Assembly: GCA_022482815.1 (NCBI GenBank)
Contig: JAKVOM010000001.1
Coordinates: 1,240,001-1,304,000, forward strand
Reading direction: 5' to 3'
DNA: 64,000 nt
DNA from: Acidaminococcus sp.
Lineage (GTDB): Bacteria > Bacillota > Negativicutes > Acidaminococcales > Acidaminococcaceae
Made by a program: the position numbers and the translations under genes. This document shows, one piece after another, positions 8,071 through 16,434 of the stretch. The notes beneath the pieces are model-generated. The model ran no database searches and was not told the origin of the DNA. It worked only from the letters and a program-made list of their open reading frames with translations. Position 1 is the stretch's first letter, and every line of letters starts with the position of its first letter.

Positions 8071-8375
8071 AAAATGTCACCTCCACATAGTTCTTAAAAA
8101 AAACGAGAGCAAAACTAAAAATTATCAATTTGAATTATAATAAAACGTTCTATACAATAAAGTCAAGGGGTAGGGGTCAGAGGTAGAATATAATTTTTTT
8201 GATTAGTCAGAGTTTTATATTTTATCTTTGAGCTTGTATATTTTAATTATATATTTACTTCGAGTCGGTATGTTGACAATTTATTAGAAAATTTTAACTT
8301 TTTTGCTTATTTTAAGCGCTGTCTAGTTTTGATAAAAATGCTTAAAAATTTATTTTGAAGAAAGAAGGAAACAAA
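8071..8375. promoter_or_regulatory. Divergent lysR / catabolic-island promoter region
   Basis: AT-rich 305-bp spacer. Its lysR-proximal 95 bp are duplicated at 5635-5726. TTGACA at 8273-8278 is a good -35 for the dehydrogenase, but no good -10 lies 17 bp on, consistent with an activator-dependent promoter. No binding site can be assigned with confidence. Confidence 0.5.
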
Positions 8376-9335
8376 ATGGGGTTTAAAGTTCTGATTCCGG
8401 AAGATATTACCGCGGCGGGTAAAGACTGTTTGAAGAGTTTAGGGTATACAGTCGAAGTAATGTCTAATCCAACCGAAGATAAGATTTGTGAGGCAGTAAA
8501 AGACTGCGATGCCATATTGGCAAGGAACTTTCCGTATACACGCAAAATTATGGAAGCGGGGAAGAAGTTGAAAGTTATTGCTCGTTATGGTGTAGGAACG
8601 GATAAAATTGATTTGCAGGCAGCAACAGAGTTAGGAATCCAGATTACGAACGCTCCTACTGCTAATACAAATGCGGTGGCTGAGCATGTAATTGCCCTTC
8701 TGCTGGCGTGTGCCGATCATATTCTTTATCAGGACGCTCAGACGAGAGCGGGGAATTTTAAATCTCGCGACATAACAAAGAGCTTGGAAATAAAGGGACG
8801 AGTGTTGGGATTAATCGGTTGTGGACGGATTGGACAGAGCGTTGCTGAAAAAGCCAGTAAGGGATTTGGAATGAAAGTGATCGGTTATGATGCTTTTATT
8901 CCCGAAGATAAATGGCCTAAGACAATCGAAAGAAGAGAAAATATGGAAGACTTGATCAGGGAAGCTGATGTAATTTCACTGCATGTCCCTAGAACCAAGG
9001 ATACCATGAATATGATTAATAAAGATAACATGAAGTTGATGAAGAAAACTGCTATTTTACTGAATTGCGCAAGAGGCGGAGTCGTTAACGAAGCTGATCT
9101 GTATGAGACCTTAAAAAACAAAGAGATTTTTGCTGCCGGAATTGATGTATTTGCTACTGAACCGGCTAGTAAGGATAATCCTTTGTTTACATTGGATAAC
9201 ATTACCGTAAGCCCGCATAATGCGGCTCTCTCGGTAGAAGCTATGGATCAAATGGGAATGGATGCGGCCCATGGTATTGATGATGTGCTTCACGGTCGGA
9301 AACCAAAGTACCCCGTCAATAAATTGGATAAATAA
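8376..9335 (+). CDS. D-2-hydroxyacid dehydrogenase (NAD)
   Basis: A 319-residue member of the D-isomer 2-hydroxyacid dehydrogenase family (SerA/LdhA/GyaR group), interconverting a 2-hydroxy acid and a 2-oxo acid. Seen are RYGVGTDKIDL, the NAD loop GLIGCGRIG, the catalytic Arg in NCARGGVVNE, the Glu in DVFATEP and the His in SPHNAAL. It lacks the ACT or ASB domains of long SerA proteins, so serine synthesis is not implied. The ATG at 8376 has AGAAGG upstream; an earlier TTG does not. It is the first gene of the island, just upstream of korD, so it may feed 2-oxo acid to the ferredoxin oxidoreductase. Confidence 0.9.
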   Translation: MGFKVLIPEDITAAGKDCLKSLGYTVEVMSNPTEDKICEAVKDCDAILARNFPYTRKIMEAGKKLKVIARYGVGTDKIDLQAATELGIQITNAPTANTNAVAEHVIALLLACADHILYQDAQTRAGNFKSRDITKSLEIKGRVLGLIGCGRIGQSVAEKASKGFGMKVIGYDAFIPEDKWPKTIERRENMEDLIREADVISLHVPRTKDTMNMINKDNMKLMKKTAILLNCARGGVVNEADLYETLKNKEIFAAGIDVFATEPASKDNPLFTLDNITVSPHNAALSVEAMDQMGMDAAHGIDDVLHGRKPKYPVNKLDK

Positions 9336-9414
9336 GTCAGAAATGGAGTTTTCTTTTTGCGATTGATGCTAATTTTTGTTGAAGATGTACAGTTTTAAGA
9401 AGAGAGGGTTGGAT

Positions 9415-9612
9415 ATGGGTAAAGAAATTAATATTAAGATCAACAGCAAGTTTTGTAAGCAGTGTGGTATCTGCTCAGCGCTTTGTCCTAAGCAGGTCCT
9501 TGAACAAGAAGTTGGTAAGGTTCCCGTAGTAGCTCACATTGAAAACTGCATAGGCTGCAAGCTCTGCGCGATGCGTTGCCCTGATTTTGCAATCGAAGTG
9601 GAGGTCAAGTAA
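9415..9612 (+). CDS. korD: 2-oxoacid:ferredoxin oxidoreductase delta subunit (2[4Fe-4S])
   Basis: A 65-residue ferredoxin-like subunit with two clusters, CKQCGICSALCPKQVL and CIGCKLCAMRCPDFAI, each CxxCxxCxxxCP. It carries electrons from the TPP-dependent active site to free ferredoxin. The ATG follows AGAGAGGG, and the stop abuts the start of korA. The order D-A-B-C is that of four-subunit 2-oxoglutarate or 2-oxoisovalerate oxidoreductases. Confidence 0.93.
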   Translation: MGKEINIKINSKFCKQCGICSALCPKQVLEQEVGKVPVVAHIENCIGCKLCAMRCPDFAIEVEVK

Positions 9613-10761
9613 ATGGGAAAGACAGAGAAAAGATTTATGGAAGGTAATGACGCCATTGTAGCAGGAGCTATCGCTGCTGGTGCAAGATTTTTTGCCGGGT
9701 ATCCGATTTCTCCCAGTTCAGAGGTTGCGAAGGGAGCTGCTAGAGAGCTTCCTAAGCACGGCGGCATTTATATTCAGATGGAAGATGAAATCAGTTCTAT
9801 GGCTGCCCTTTTAGGAGCCTCCTTAGCAGGTAAGAAAGCATTTACCGCGACGAGCGGCCCTGGTATTTCTCTGATGTCCGAAAACCTGGGCCTGGGTATT
9901 ATGTCCGAGCTTCCTTGTGTACTTTATGATGTACAGCGCAGTGGCCCGTCTACCGGCGCTGCTACCAAACCGGCTCAGGGCGACCTGATGCAGGCAAGAT
10001 ACGGAACTCACGGTGATCACAGCATTATCGCCCTGGCTCCTTCTTCTGTACAAGATTGCTATGACCTTTCCATCACTGCTTTTAATTTGGCTGAAAAATA
10101 TCGTACGCCGGTTATCTTCCTGGCTGATGAAGTTATCGGCCATTTGCGTGAAACGGTTGTGCTCCGCGAACCGGAACCTGGGGAAATTATCAATCGCAAA
10201 GCACCGGCTCCTGGTACGACTCAGAGTGATTTCAGACCCTACAATTATGAAGGCACCGAAGTTGCTCCTATGGTCGCGGTTGGTGACAGAAATTTATTGA
10301 TGAGAACAACCGGTTCTACTCACGATGAAAAGGGTGAATTCAGACCGACACCGGAAAATATTAATCGGGTTACTCATTTCCTGACGGATAAGATTGAAAA
10401 ACATGCTGATGAAATAGATATTACCCGGGAATATAAAACGGAAGATGCCGATGTTATTATTATCTCCTCTGGTTGTTCCGTACGCAGCTCTATGTCGGCT
10501 GTTGATGTGTTGAGAAGTGAAGGGATTAAAGCCGGCATGTTACAGCTCGTCACAGTATGGCCAATGCCGGAAAAGGCAATCCGTAAGGCCCTCAAGCAGG
10601 CTAAGACAGTCGTCGTAGCTGAATTAAATTTGGGACAGTTGGCCGGCGAAGTACGCAAATTCAATGATTATGGATGTCAGGTACTTCAGGCAAACCGTAC
10701 AGATGGTGTTTTGATCACACCTCAGCAGATTGTAGATGCCTACAAGGGAGGTAAAAAATAA
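9613..10761 (+). CDS. korA: 2-oxoacid:ferredoxin oxidoreductase alpha subunit
   Basis: A 382-residue alpha subunit holding the pyrimidine-binding and CoA-related domains. It opens with GNDAIVAGAIAAGARFFAGY followed by PISPSSE, and has ATSGPGISLMSENLG and DVQRSGPSTGAAT, all family hallmarks. Together with KorBCD it oxidatively decarboxylates a 2-oxo acid to acyl-CoA, CO2 and reduced ferredoxin. The substrate (2-oxoglutarate, a branched 2-oxo acid or another) cannot be read from these motifs. The stop overlaps the korB start by one base, indicating coupled translation. Confidence 0.93.
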   Translation: MGKTEKRFMEGNDAIVAGAIAAGARFFAGYPISPSSEVAKGAARELPKHGGIYIQMEDEISSMAALLGASLAGKKAFTATSGPGISLMSENLGLGIMSELPCVLYDVQRSGPSTGAATKPAQGDLMQARYGTHGDHSIIALAPSSVQDCYDLSITAFNLAEKYRTPVIFLADEVIGHLRETVVLREPEPGEIINRKAPAPGTTQSDFRPYNYEGTEVAPMVAVGDRNLLMRTTGSTHDEKGEFRPTPENINRVTHFLTDKIEKHADEIDITREYKTEDADVIIISSGCSVRSSMSAVDVLRSEGIKAGMLQLVTVWPMPEKAIRKALKQAKTVVVAELNLGQLAGEVRKFNDYGCQVLQANRTDGVLITPQQIVDAYKGGKK

Positions 10762-11576
10762 TGAAGACCTATAAGGATTACATGCTTTATAATAAACTGC
10801 CTCATACGTGGTGTGCGGGCTGCAGTCACGGTATTGTGCTCCAGTCCATTGCGTCGGTTCTGGCTGAATTTGGGTACGATAAGCATGATATTGCATTGGT
10901 AAGTGGTATTGGCTGCTTTGGCCGTGTTGATGACTACCTGGATATTAACTGTATGCATGTGACGCACGGGCGTGCTCTGGCTGCTGCTACCGGTGTCGCT
11001 CTTGGTAACCCTAAGCTGCACGTCCTGGTTACGATGGGTGATGGTGATGGTGCTACTATCGGCGGTAACCATTTGATTCATGCTGCAAGAAGAAACATCA
11101 ACGTTACAGCTATTGTATCGAATAACTACAATTACGGTCAGACCGGCGGCCAGTATTCTGCTACGACGCCGACTCATAGTATTACGGCCACTTCTCCCTA
11201 TGGTCATGTGGAACAAAATTTTGATCTGTGCAAGCTGGCAATAGCAGCCGGAGCTTCTTATGTCGGCAGAGCTACTGCTTACAATCCTGTACTGATGAGA
11301 AAGCTGATTAAAGAAGGTATGGAAGTCAAAGGGTTTTCTTTGATTGAAGTTATGTCCGCATGCCCGACTCACTATGGAAAATTCAATAAACTTGGCGAAG
11401 CTTCCCGTATGATGAAACTTATGAATGAACAAAGTGTGACGGTAGCTCAGGCTGCTAAGATGACTCCGGAAGAACTGAAAGGTAAGATCGTAGTTGGTTG
11501 CCTGAAGAATGAACCGCGCGACGATTATTATACGGAGTATGCTAAAATTATTGCTGCTCAGGAAGTAGAGGGATAA
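10761..11576 (+). CDS. korB: 2-oxoacid:ferredoxin oxidoreductase beta subunit (TPP-binding)
   Basis: A 271-residue beta subunit. The CAGCSHGIV motif near residue 19 and SGIGCFGRVDDY precede the thiamine diphosphate motif VTMGDGDGATIGGNHLIHA, with NYNYGQTGGQYS completing metal binding. This is the catalytic half of the Kor complex. It shares single-base overlaps with both korA and korC, so the subunits are made in a coupled way. Confidence 0.94.
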   Translation: MKTYKDYMLYNKLPHTWCAGCSHGIVLQSIASVLAEFGYDKHDIALVSGIGCFGRVDDYLDINCMHVTHGRALAAATGVALGNPKLHVLVTMGDGDGATIGGNHLIHAARRNINVTAIVSNNYNYGQTGGQYSATTPTHSITATSPYGHVEQNFDLCKLAIAAGASYVGRATAYNPVLMRKLIKEGMEVKGFSLIEVMSACPTHYGKFNKLGEASRMMKLMNEQSVTVAQAAKMTPEELKGKIVVGCLKNEPRDDYYTEYAKIIAAQEVEG

Positions 11577-12109
11577 TGATGAAAAAAGAAATCGTATTGA
11601 GTGGTGTCGGCGGTCAAGGGGTTGTTTCCATCGGTCAGGTGATGGGTATCGCTGCTTCTCTTTTTGAGGATAAATTAAATGCAACCATGTCCGCTTCTTA
11701 TGGTTCGGAAGCAAGAGGCACTTTTACAAAGACGGACGTAATTCTTAGTGATGGTGCCATTGGATATCCTAATATTGAAAAGCCCGATATTATTCTTTGC
11801 CTGGCGCAGGTTGCTTATGATCGCTATGTAGATAAGTTTGACGATGATACCTTAGTTTTTTATGATTCCGAACTAGTTAAAAAGGCTGAAAACGCTAAAG
11901 GAAAGCACATTGGGTTCCCTTATAGAGACAAAGCAATTGCACTGGGTAGTATTCAGAGTGCAAACTTTATCGCCTTGGGTACCATTGTTAAGGAAACGAA
12001 GCTGTTGAAACCTGAAGGAATTATGAAAGCTATTGAAAATTGGTTTGCCGGCAAGAATAAGGTGATTGCCTCTAACCAGAAAGCTTTTGAAGCAGGGCTG
12101 AAACTGTAA
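11576..12109 (+). CDS. korC: 2-oxoacid:ferredoxin oxidoreductase gamma subunit
   Basis: A 177-residue gamma subunit beginning LSGVGGQGVVSIGQVMG, the glycine-rich signature of this domain, and containing SYGSEARGTFTKTDVI. It completes the KorDABC complex. Two adjacent ATGs (11576, 11579) are possible starts; the first overlaps the korB stop. The dehydratase gene follows after 35 bp. Confidence 0.93.
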   Translation: MMKKEIVLSGVGGQGVVSIGQVMGIAASLFEDKLNATMSASYGSEARGTFTKTDVILSDGAIGYPNIEKPDIILCLAQVAYDRYVDKFDDDTLVFYDSELVKKAENAKGKHIGFPYRDKAIALGSIQSANFIALGTIVKETKLLKPEGIMKAIENWFAGKNKVIASNQKAFEAGLKL

Positions 12110-12144
12110 CGCTTTATCCTTTCCTTTAAAAGGAGATGAAATCC

Positions 12145-13836
12145 GTGGGCGATGAAAAAATGTTTTATAAAAATTACCGCAGCGGAATTTTAGTAAATGG
12201 CAGTGAAAGAAGCGGCCATCGCACATTGCTTTATAGCATGGGATTAGATGATCAGGATTTGCGCAAACCTATCATTGGGATTGCTAATTCTTTCAGCGAA
12301 CTTGTACCCGGTCATATCCACTTGCGTGAACTGGCTGCTTCAGTTCGTGAGGGCATTTTAGAGGCCGGAGGTATTCCGCGCGAGTTTGGGACTATTGCTA
12401 TTTGTGATGGTCTGTGTCAGGGTCATAGTGGAATGCGGTATTCCCTTCCCAGTCGGGACATTATCGCTGATTCGGTGGAGGCTGTTGTTCAGGGGCATCA
12501 GCTCGATGCAGTTGTCCTTATGTGTGCTTGCGATAAGATTGTTCCGGGGATGATCATGGCTGCAGCCCGGATTGATATTCCTGCCATCATAGTAACCGGT
12601 GGGCCGATGCTCCCGGGACATCGTGATGGCGATGATAACTTTGTCCAATGCAATATCAGGGAATGCGTCGGGGAGTATCAAATCGGAAAGATAAGCTATG
12701 AGAAACTCAAGGAGCTAGAGCTTGCTACAGCGCCCACCATTGGTTCTTGTGGAATGATGGGTACGGCCAATACAATGAGCTGCCTGGCAGAAGTGCTTGG
12801 TTTGACCTTGCCTCGTATGGGTACCAGCCCTGCTGTTTCGGCTGAGAAAAGGCGCTTAGCCAGAGAGTCGGGACGGCGTATTGTTGAGATGGTAGAGGAA
12901 CAGCTGAATGCACGTAAGATTTTGACCAAGTCGGCTCTTTTAAATGCGGTTAAGGCTGTTATGGCATTGGGTGCTTCGACGAATTCGGTGCTGCATTTGA
13001 TGGCTATCGCTCATGAAGCTGGTATCGATCTGGATTTGAAAGATTTTGACAGGATGAGTGAAGAGATTCCGTATCTTTGCAATTTAAGACCATCAGGAGC
13101 TTATGCAATGGCGGAACTTCATAAGAACGGAGGTATTCCTGCCGTACTCAAAGCGATTCAGGACAAAATTGACGATTCGGCTATCACGGTGACAGGACAT
13201 ACCGTTAAGGAAATTTTAGCGGAGCAACCACTTGTAGAAAATGACGTGATTTATCCGAGAAGTGCCCCGAAAAATAAAAAGGGCGGAATTGCCATTCTGC
13301 ACGGTAATTTAGCACCCGATGGAGCTGTTATTAAAGCTAGCGGAGTAAAGCCGTCTATGATGAAATTTAGCGGCAAGGCACGCGTATTTAACAGCATGGA
13401 GGAATCTATTGCCGCTCTTGAAGCTAATCAGGTTCATGCAGGAGAGGTAATAGTCCTTCGGTATGAGGGCCCTAAAGGTGGTCCCGGCATGCGTGAGATG
13501 TTTCTTGTGACAGCTCTTCTTGTTGGGCGCGGGATGGATGAAAGTACGGCGCTGATCACGGATGGACGATTCTCCGGCTCCACGAGGGGGCCTTGCGTCG
13601 GGCATATTTCCCCTGAAGCGGCTGCAGGCGGTCCTATCGGGCTTGTAGAAGATGGGGATATTATCCACATTGACATTCCAAATCGGACGTTGACGCTTGA
13701 AGTATCTGATGAAGAATTGGAAAAACGGAGAAAGAACTTTAAGCCGCTGATTAAACCATCTACCCCTCTTTTGAGAAAATATTCTTCTTTGGTATCGTCA
13801 GCGGATAAAGGAGCGATTCTGGAACCGAAGGAATAA
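12145..13836 (+). CDS. IlvD/Edd-family dehydratase
   Basis: A 563-residue iron-sulfur dehydratase of the dihydroxy-acid/phosphogluconate/aldonate dehydratase family. Cluster cysteines are seen in [29 protein letters not shown] and [12 protein letters not shown], and the C-terminal [15 protein letters not shown] is typical. Classical IlvD works in valine/isoleucine synthesis, but no ilvB, ilvC or leu genes are near. Embedded in a catabolic operon with a UxaA dehydratase, it is more likely to dehydrate an aldonic or related hydroxy acid to a 2-oxo-3-deoxy acid. The GTG at 12145 is preferred because AAAAGGAGA ends 9 bp before it; the ATG at 12136 overlaps that site. Confidence 0.85.
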   Translation: MGDEKMFYKNYRSGILVNGSERSGHRTLLYSMGLDDQDLRKPIIGIANSFSELVPGHIHLRELAASVREGILEAGGIPREFGTIAICDGLCQGHSGMRYSLPSRDIIADSVEAVVQGHQLDAVVLMCACDKIVPGMIMAAARIDIPAIIVTGGPMLPGHRDGDDNFVQCNIRECVGEYQIGKISYEKLKELELATAPTIGSCGMMGTANTMSCLAEVLGLTLPRMGTSPAVSAEKRRLARESGRRIVEMVEEQLNARKILTKSALLNAVKAVMALGASTNSVLHLMAIAHEAGIDLDLKDFDRMSEEIPYLCNLRPSGAYAMAELHKNGGIPAVLKAIQDKIDDSAITVTGHTVKEILAEQPLVENDVIYPRSAPKNKKGGIAILHGNLAPDGAVIKASGVKPSMMKFSGKARVFNSMEESIAALEANQVHAGEVIVLRYEGPKGGPGMREMFLVTALLVGRGMDESTALITDGRFSGSTRGPCVGHISPEAAAGGPIGLVEDGDIIHIDIPNRTLTLEVSDEELEKRRKNFKPLIKPSTPLLRKYSSLVSSADKGAILEPKE

Positions 13837-13907
13837 CTATTCAAGAACAAGAGCAGAGTTTTCTGTAAGCTTGAATTCCGAGAGTTTAAGGTTTAGGTAA
13901 GCTCTTT

Positions 13908-13950
13908 ATGACTCCGGATGTTTCCGGATGTCCGGAGTCATTCTTTATTT
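13908..13950 (+). terminator. Terminator after the dehydratase
   Basis: ATGACTCCGGA pairs with TCCGGAGTCAT across a 12-base loop, followed by TCTTTATTTT. It divides the island into a Kor-dehydratase unit and a CoA-transferase unit, perhaps incompletely. Confidence 0.85.
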
Positions 13951-14033
13951 TGATAAAACATTTGATCATGTTATATTTGAGACAGTGGGACTATTAGATA
14001 TAGTTTCTTTTAAATTGGAATATACTACCCGCT

Positions 14034-14069
14034 ATTAACTTATTCGGGTAACGTACCGAATCAGTTAAT
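14034..14069. promoter_or_regulatory. Long inverted repeat upstream of the CoA-transferase gene
   Basis: ATTAACTTATTCGGGTA and TACCGAATCAGTTAAT form 16-base arms around ACG, with one mismatch and one extra base. No T-run follows, so it is not a simple terminator. It lies 70 bp before the start codon and may be a protein operator or a leader hairpin. Confidence 0.55.
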
Positions 14070-14139
14070 CTGTGAGGTTAAAGAGCAGTGCGAAGAGTCA
14101 GAGTTTACACTGCTGTGATAGATGAGGAGAGTAGGTAAT

Positions 14140-15459
14140 ATGCTGGAAAAGTACCGTAATAAAGTAAAGTCTCCTGCCGAAGCAGCCAAGGCTATTAAGA
14201 GCGGAGACTGGGTGGATTTTGGCTTTGGCAGCGGTTTCCCGGAACTCATGGATGCTGCCCTTGCCGCACGCAAGGATGAGCTGCATGATGTTAAAATTCG
14301 CGGCGGTCTGGTGTACCGTCCTGCCATCCAGGTTGTGGAATGCGATCCTGAGCAGAAGAGTTTCGAATATTTCAGCTGGCATCTTGGTGCCGCTGAACGG
14401 AAGTACTATACGGCCGGTCACATCCATTTTGTACCGATGATGCTGCGTCTGCTCCCTCAGATGTACCGTGAGTACCTGCATGTTGACGTTGCCTGCATTC
14501 CTGTTTCAAAACCGGATGAAAACGGGTACTGCGGGCTGGGACTTGCCAACTATTGCTGGAAGACTATTATGAAGAACGCCAAAACGGTCATCTTTGAAAT
14601 TAATGAACATATGCCGATGCTGCAGGGCGTAGATGGTTCACATCGTGTTTCCCTGGACGATGCCGATATTATCGTTGAAGGCGAACACGGTCCGCTGGCG
14701 ACCAACAATTATCGGACACCTTCCGAGGCAGATCTTAAAATTGCTGAAAATGTCGTTGCGGAGATCCCTGATGGTGCTACCCTTTCCCTCGGTGTCGGGA
14801 CAATTCCCTTTACCATCGCAGAAATCCTGGCAAAGTCTGACAAAACAGATCTTGGATGCCATACAGGTACCATCAGTGATGCGTTCCTGATGCTCTATAA
14901 GGCCGGTAAACTGACGAATAAGAAGAAAGAGCTCCGTACAGGGCTCTCTGATTGGAACCTCGTCAGCGGCTCCCAGGAGCTGTATGACTGGCTGCAGGCA
15001 GAACCGCAGCTCTTCTATCCGGCTGATCTGGATTTCATCCACAATCCACGGAATATGGAACAGATTTCTAATTTCATCAGTATCAATGGCGGTGTGCAGC
15101 TTGATTTGATGGGACAAGAGAATGCCGAGTCCGTCGGTACGCGCCAGCTTTCCGGCGTGGGCGGTCAGCTTGACTTTTTGGAAGGGGCCTTCCTTTCTCC
15201 GGGAGGGGCAGGCTATATCTGCATCAACTCTTCCCGCAAAGATAAAAAAGGCGAACTGCACTCCAATATTCTGGCAGCTATTCCGAGTGGTTCTGCTATT
15301 TCGGGTCCACGGGCCCTGATCCAGAATGTGGCTACGGAATACGGTATTGCTCACCTGACGGGCCTTTCCCTTAAGGAACGCGCCTATGCTATGATCAGTG
15401 TGGCACATCCGGCTTTCAGGGATGAACTAAAGGCGTATGCGGATGCCACTTTTAAGTAA
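14140..15459 (+). CDS. Acetyl-CoA hydrolase/CoA-transferase family protein
   Basis: A 439-residue member of the family that includes 4-hydroxybutyrate and butyryl-CoA:acetate CoA-transferases. Family segments seen are CIPVSKPDENGYCGLG, LSLGVGTIPFTIAEIL, NFISINGGVQLDL and the C-terminal SGVGGQLDFLEGAF. In the relatives I recall, the thioester-forming glutamate sits in a HTEMxSDG motif; here the same place reads HTGTISDA, with Gly243. If the alignment holds, this protein lacks the usual nucleophile. The ATG at 14140 has GAGGAGA 9 bp upstream; 14122 does not. It may process the acyl-CoA made by Kor. Confidence 0.85.
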   Translation: MLEKYRNKVKSPAEAAKAIKSGDWVDFGFGSGFPELMDAALAARKDELHDVKIRGGLVYRPAIQVVECDPEQKSFEYFSWHLGAAERKYYTAGHIHFVPMMLRLLPQMYREYLHVDVACIPVSKPDENGYCGLGLANYCWKTIMKNAKTVIFEINEHMPMLQGVDGSHRVSLDDADIIVEGEHGPLATNNYRTPSEADLKIAENVVAEIPDGATLSLGVGTIPFTIAEILAKSDKTDLGCHTGTISDAFLMLYKAGKLTNKKKELRTGLSDWNLVSGSQELYDWLQAEPQLFYPADLDFIHNPRNMEQISNFISINGGVQLDLMGQENAESVGTRQLSGVGGQLDFLEGAFLSPGGAGYICINSSRKDKKGELHSNILAAIPSGSAISGPRALIQNVATEYGIAHLTGLSLKERAYAMISVAHPAFRDELKAYADATFK

Positions 15460-15507
15460 TTGAGTGCAGCAGGTTTGCGAGACCCTGAGAATGGGGAGGT
15501 TATGACT

Positions 15508-16287
15508 ATGGAATTAGGTTTGAACGGAAAAGTCGTTGTCATAACGGGAGGTGGCAGCGGTATTGGTAAAGCTGCTGCGCTGGAGTTCCTTCGTGAGGGA
15601 TGTAAAGTCGCTGTTTGTGGACGTTCTCTTGCAAAATTAGAGAGTGCGCAGAAAGAGTTTCGTGAAAAAGGGTTTGACTTGATGATCCAGGTGGCAGACG
15701 TCACGGATTATTCTGCGCTGGAAGCATTAGCAGACAATGTGGAAGCAAAGTATGGACGGATTGATGTTTGGGTTAATAATGCTGGAGCTAATCAAATTAA
15801 GAGTTTGATGGATTATGATGTGGAAGAATTTCGTCATATGACTGATTTGATTTTAGTGTCTACGTTTTCCGGAAGTAAGATAGCCGCATTGCATATGAAA
15901 AAAAATAAAAAAGGCGTCATTCTGAATGCGTCCTCTTTTTCGGCTATTATTCCTAATGCCGGACGGGCTCCCTATAGTGCTTGCAAGGCTGCTGTATCTT
16001 CTTTGACAAGAACGTTTGCCGCCGAGCTTGCTGCAGATCATATTCGTGTCCTTGCCTACGTACCTGGAATGATAGCAACAGAAATCTCCAAAGCGAATAT
16101 TGAAAAAAATGGGGAACGTCTGATGAGTAACATTCCTATGCAGCGCTTTGGTGTACCGGAAGATTTGGCAAAGGTAATTGTCTTCTTGGCATCGGATTGT
16201 GCTTCTTATATGAACGGTGTCAATGTTGAAGTCACTGGTGCCAAGTACTGCGTACAGAATCCGTTATATGCGTATGGAAAAGGCTGA
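15508..16287 (+). CDS. Short-chain dehydrogenase/reductase
   Basis: A 259-residue classical SDR. The NAD(P) loop ITGGGSGIG is near residue 13, NNAGAN near residue 89, and the catalytic Ser and Tyr-x3-Lys lie in NASSFSAI and YSACKAAV. It probably oxidises or reduces a hydroxyl of the island substrate. GGGGAGG is 8 bp before the ATG at 15508; the ATG at 15502 is too close to that site. The gene lies 48 bp after the CoA-transferase-like gene. Confidence 0.9.
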   Translation: MELGLNGKVVVITGGGSGIGKAAALEFLREGCKVAVCGRSLAKLESAQKEFREKGFDLMIQVADVTDYSALEALADNVEAKYGRIDVWVNNAGANQIKSLMDYDVEEFRHMTDLILVSTFSGSKIAALHMKKNKKGVILNASSFSAIIPNAGRAPYSACKAAVSSLTRTFAAELAADHIRVLAYVPGMIATEISKANIEKNGERLMSNIPMQRFGVPEDLAKVIVFLASDCASYMNGVNVEVTGAKYCVQNPLYAYGKG

Positions 16288-16434
16288 TGAGAATCGAAAA
16301 AGGTTATTGAATCCTGATATTTATAGGTTTGTGACTTTTGAATATAAAAATTATTCTAAACTTTCTGGTAGCTTTTTTGAATGACAATGTTCTGCATTGG
16401 TTTCTCAACCCATTGAAGAGAAGGGGGCAGGGGC

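Larger units (their letters stand above)
5172..8166. repeat. Decayed tandem duplication (reductase gene plus LysR neighbour)
   Basis: Two copies of the same stretch can be aligned by eye. Copy 1: the 62-aa gene, a reductase 3' remnant (5172-5440), its terminator, a near-identical spacer (5491-5590), the first codons of lysR (to 5634) and the lysR upstream region (to about 5726). Copy 2: a remnant of the 62-aa gene (5850-5976), the intact reductase (5989-6960), terminator, spacer (7015-7113), intact lysR (7123-8070) and the same upstream region (to about 8166). Copy 1 has lost most of both genes; copy 2 has lost the small gene. Confidence 0.85.

Noticed and set aside
10740-11714. 324-codon reverse frame
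   Set aside because: Antisense to korB and korC, whose identity is certain.
12145-13836. Calling the IlvD/Edd gene biosynthetic ilvD
   Set aside because: Motifs fit the family but no branched-chain synthesis genes are adjacent, and the context is catabolic; the symbol was withheld.
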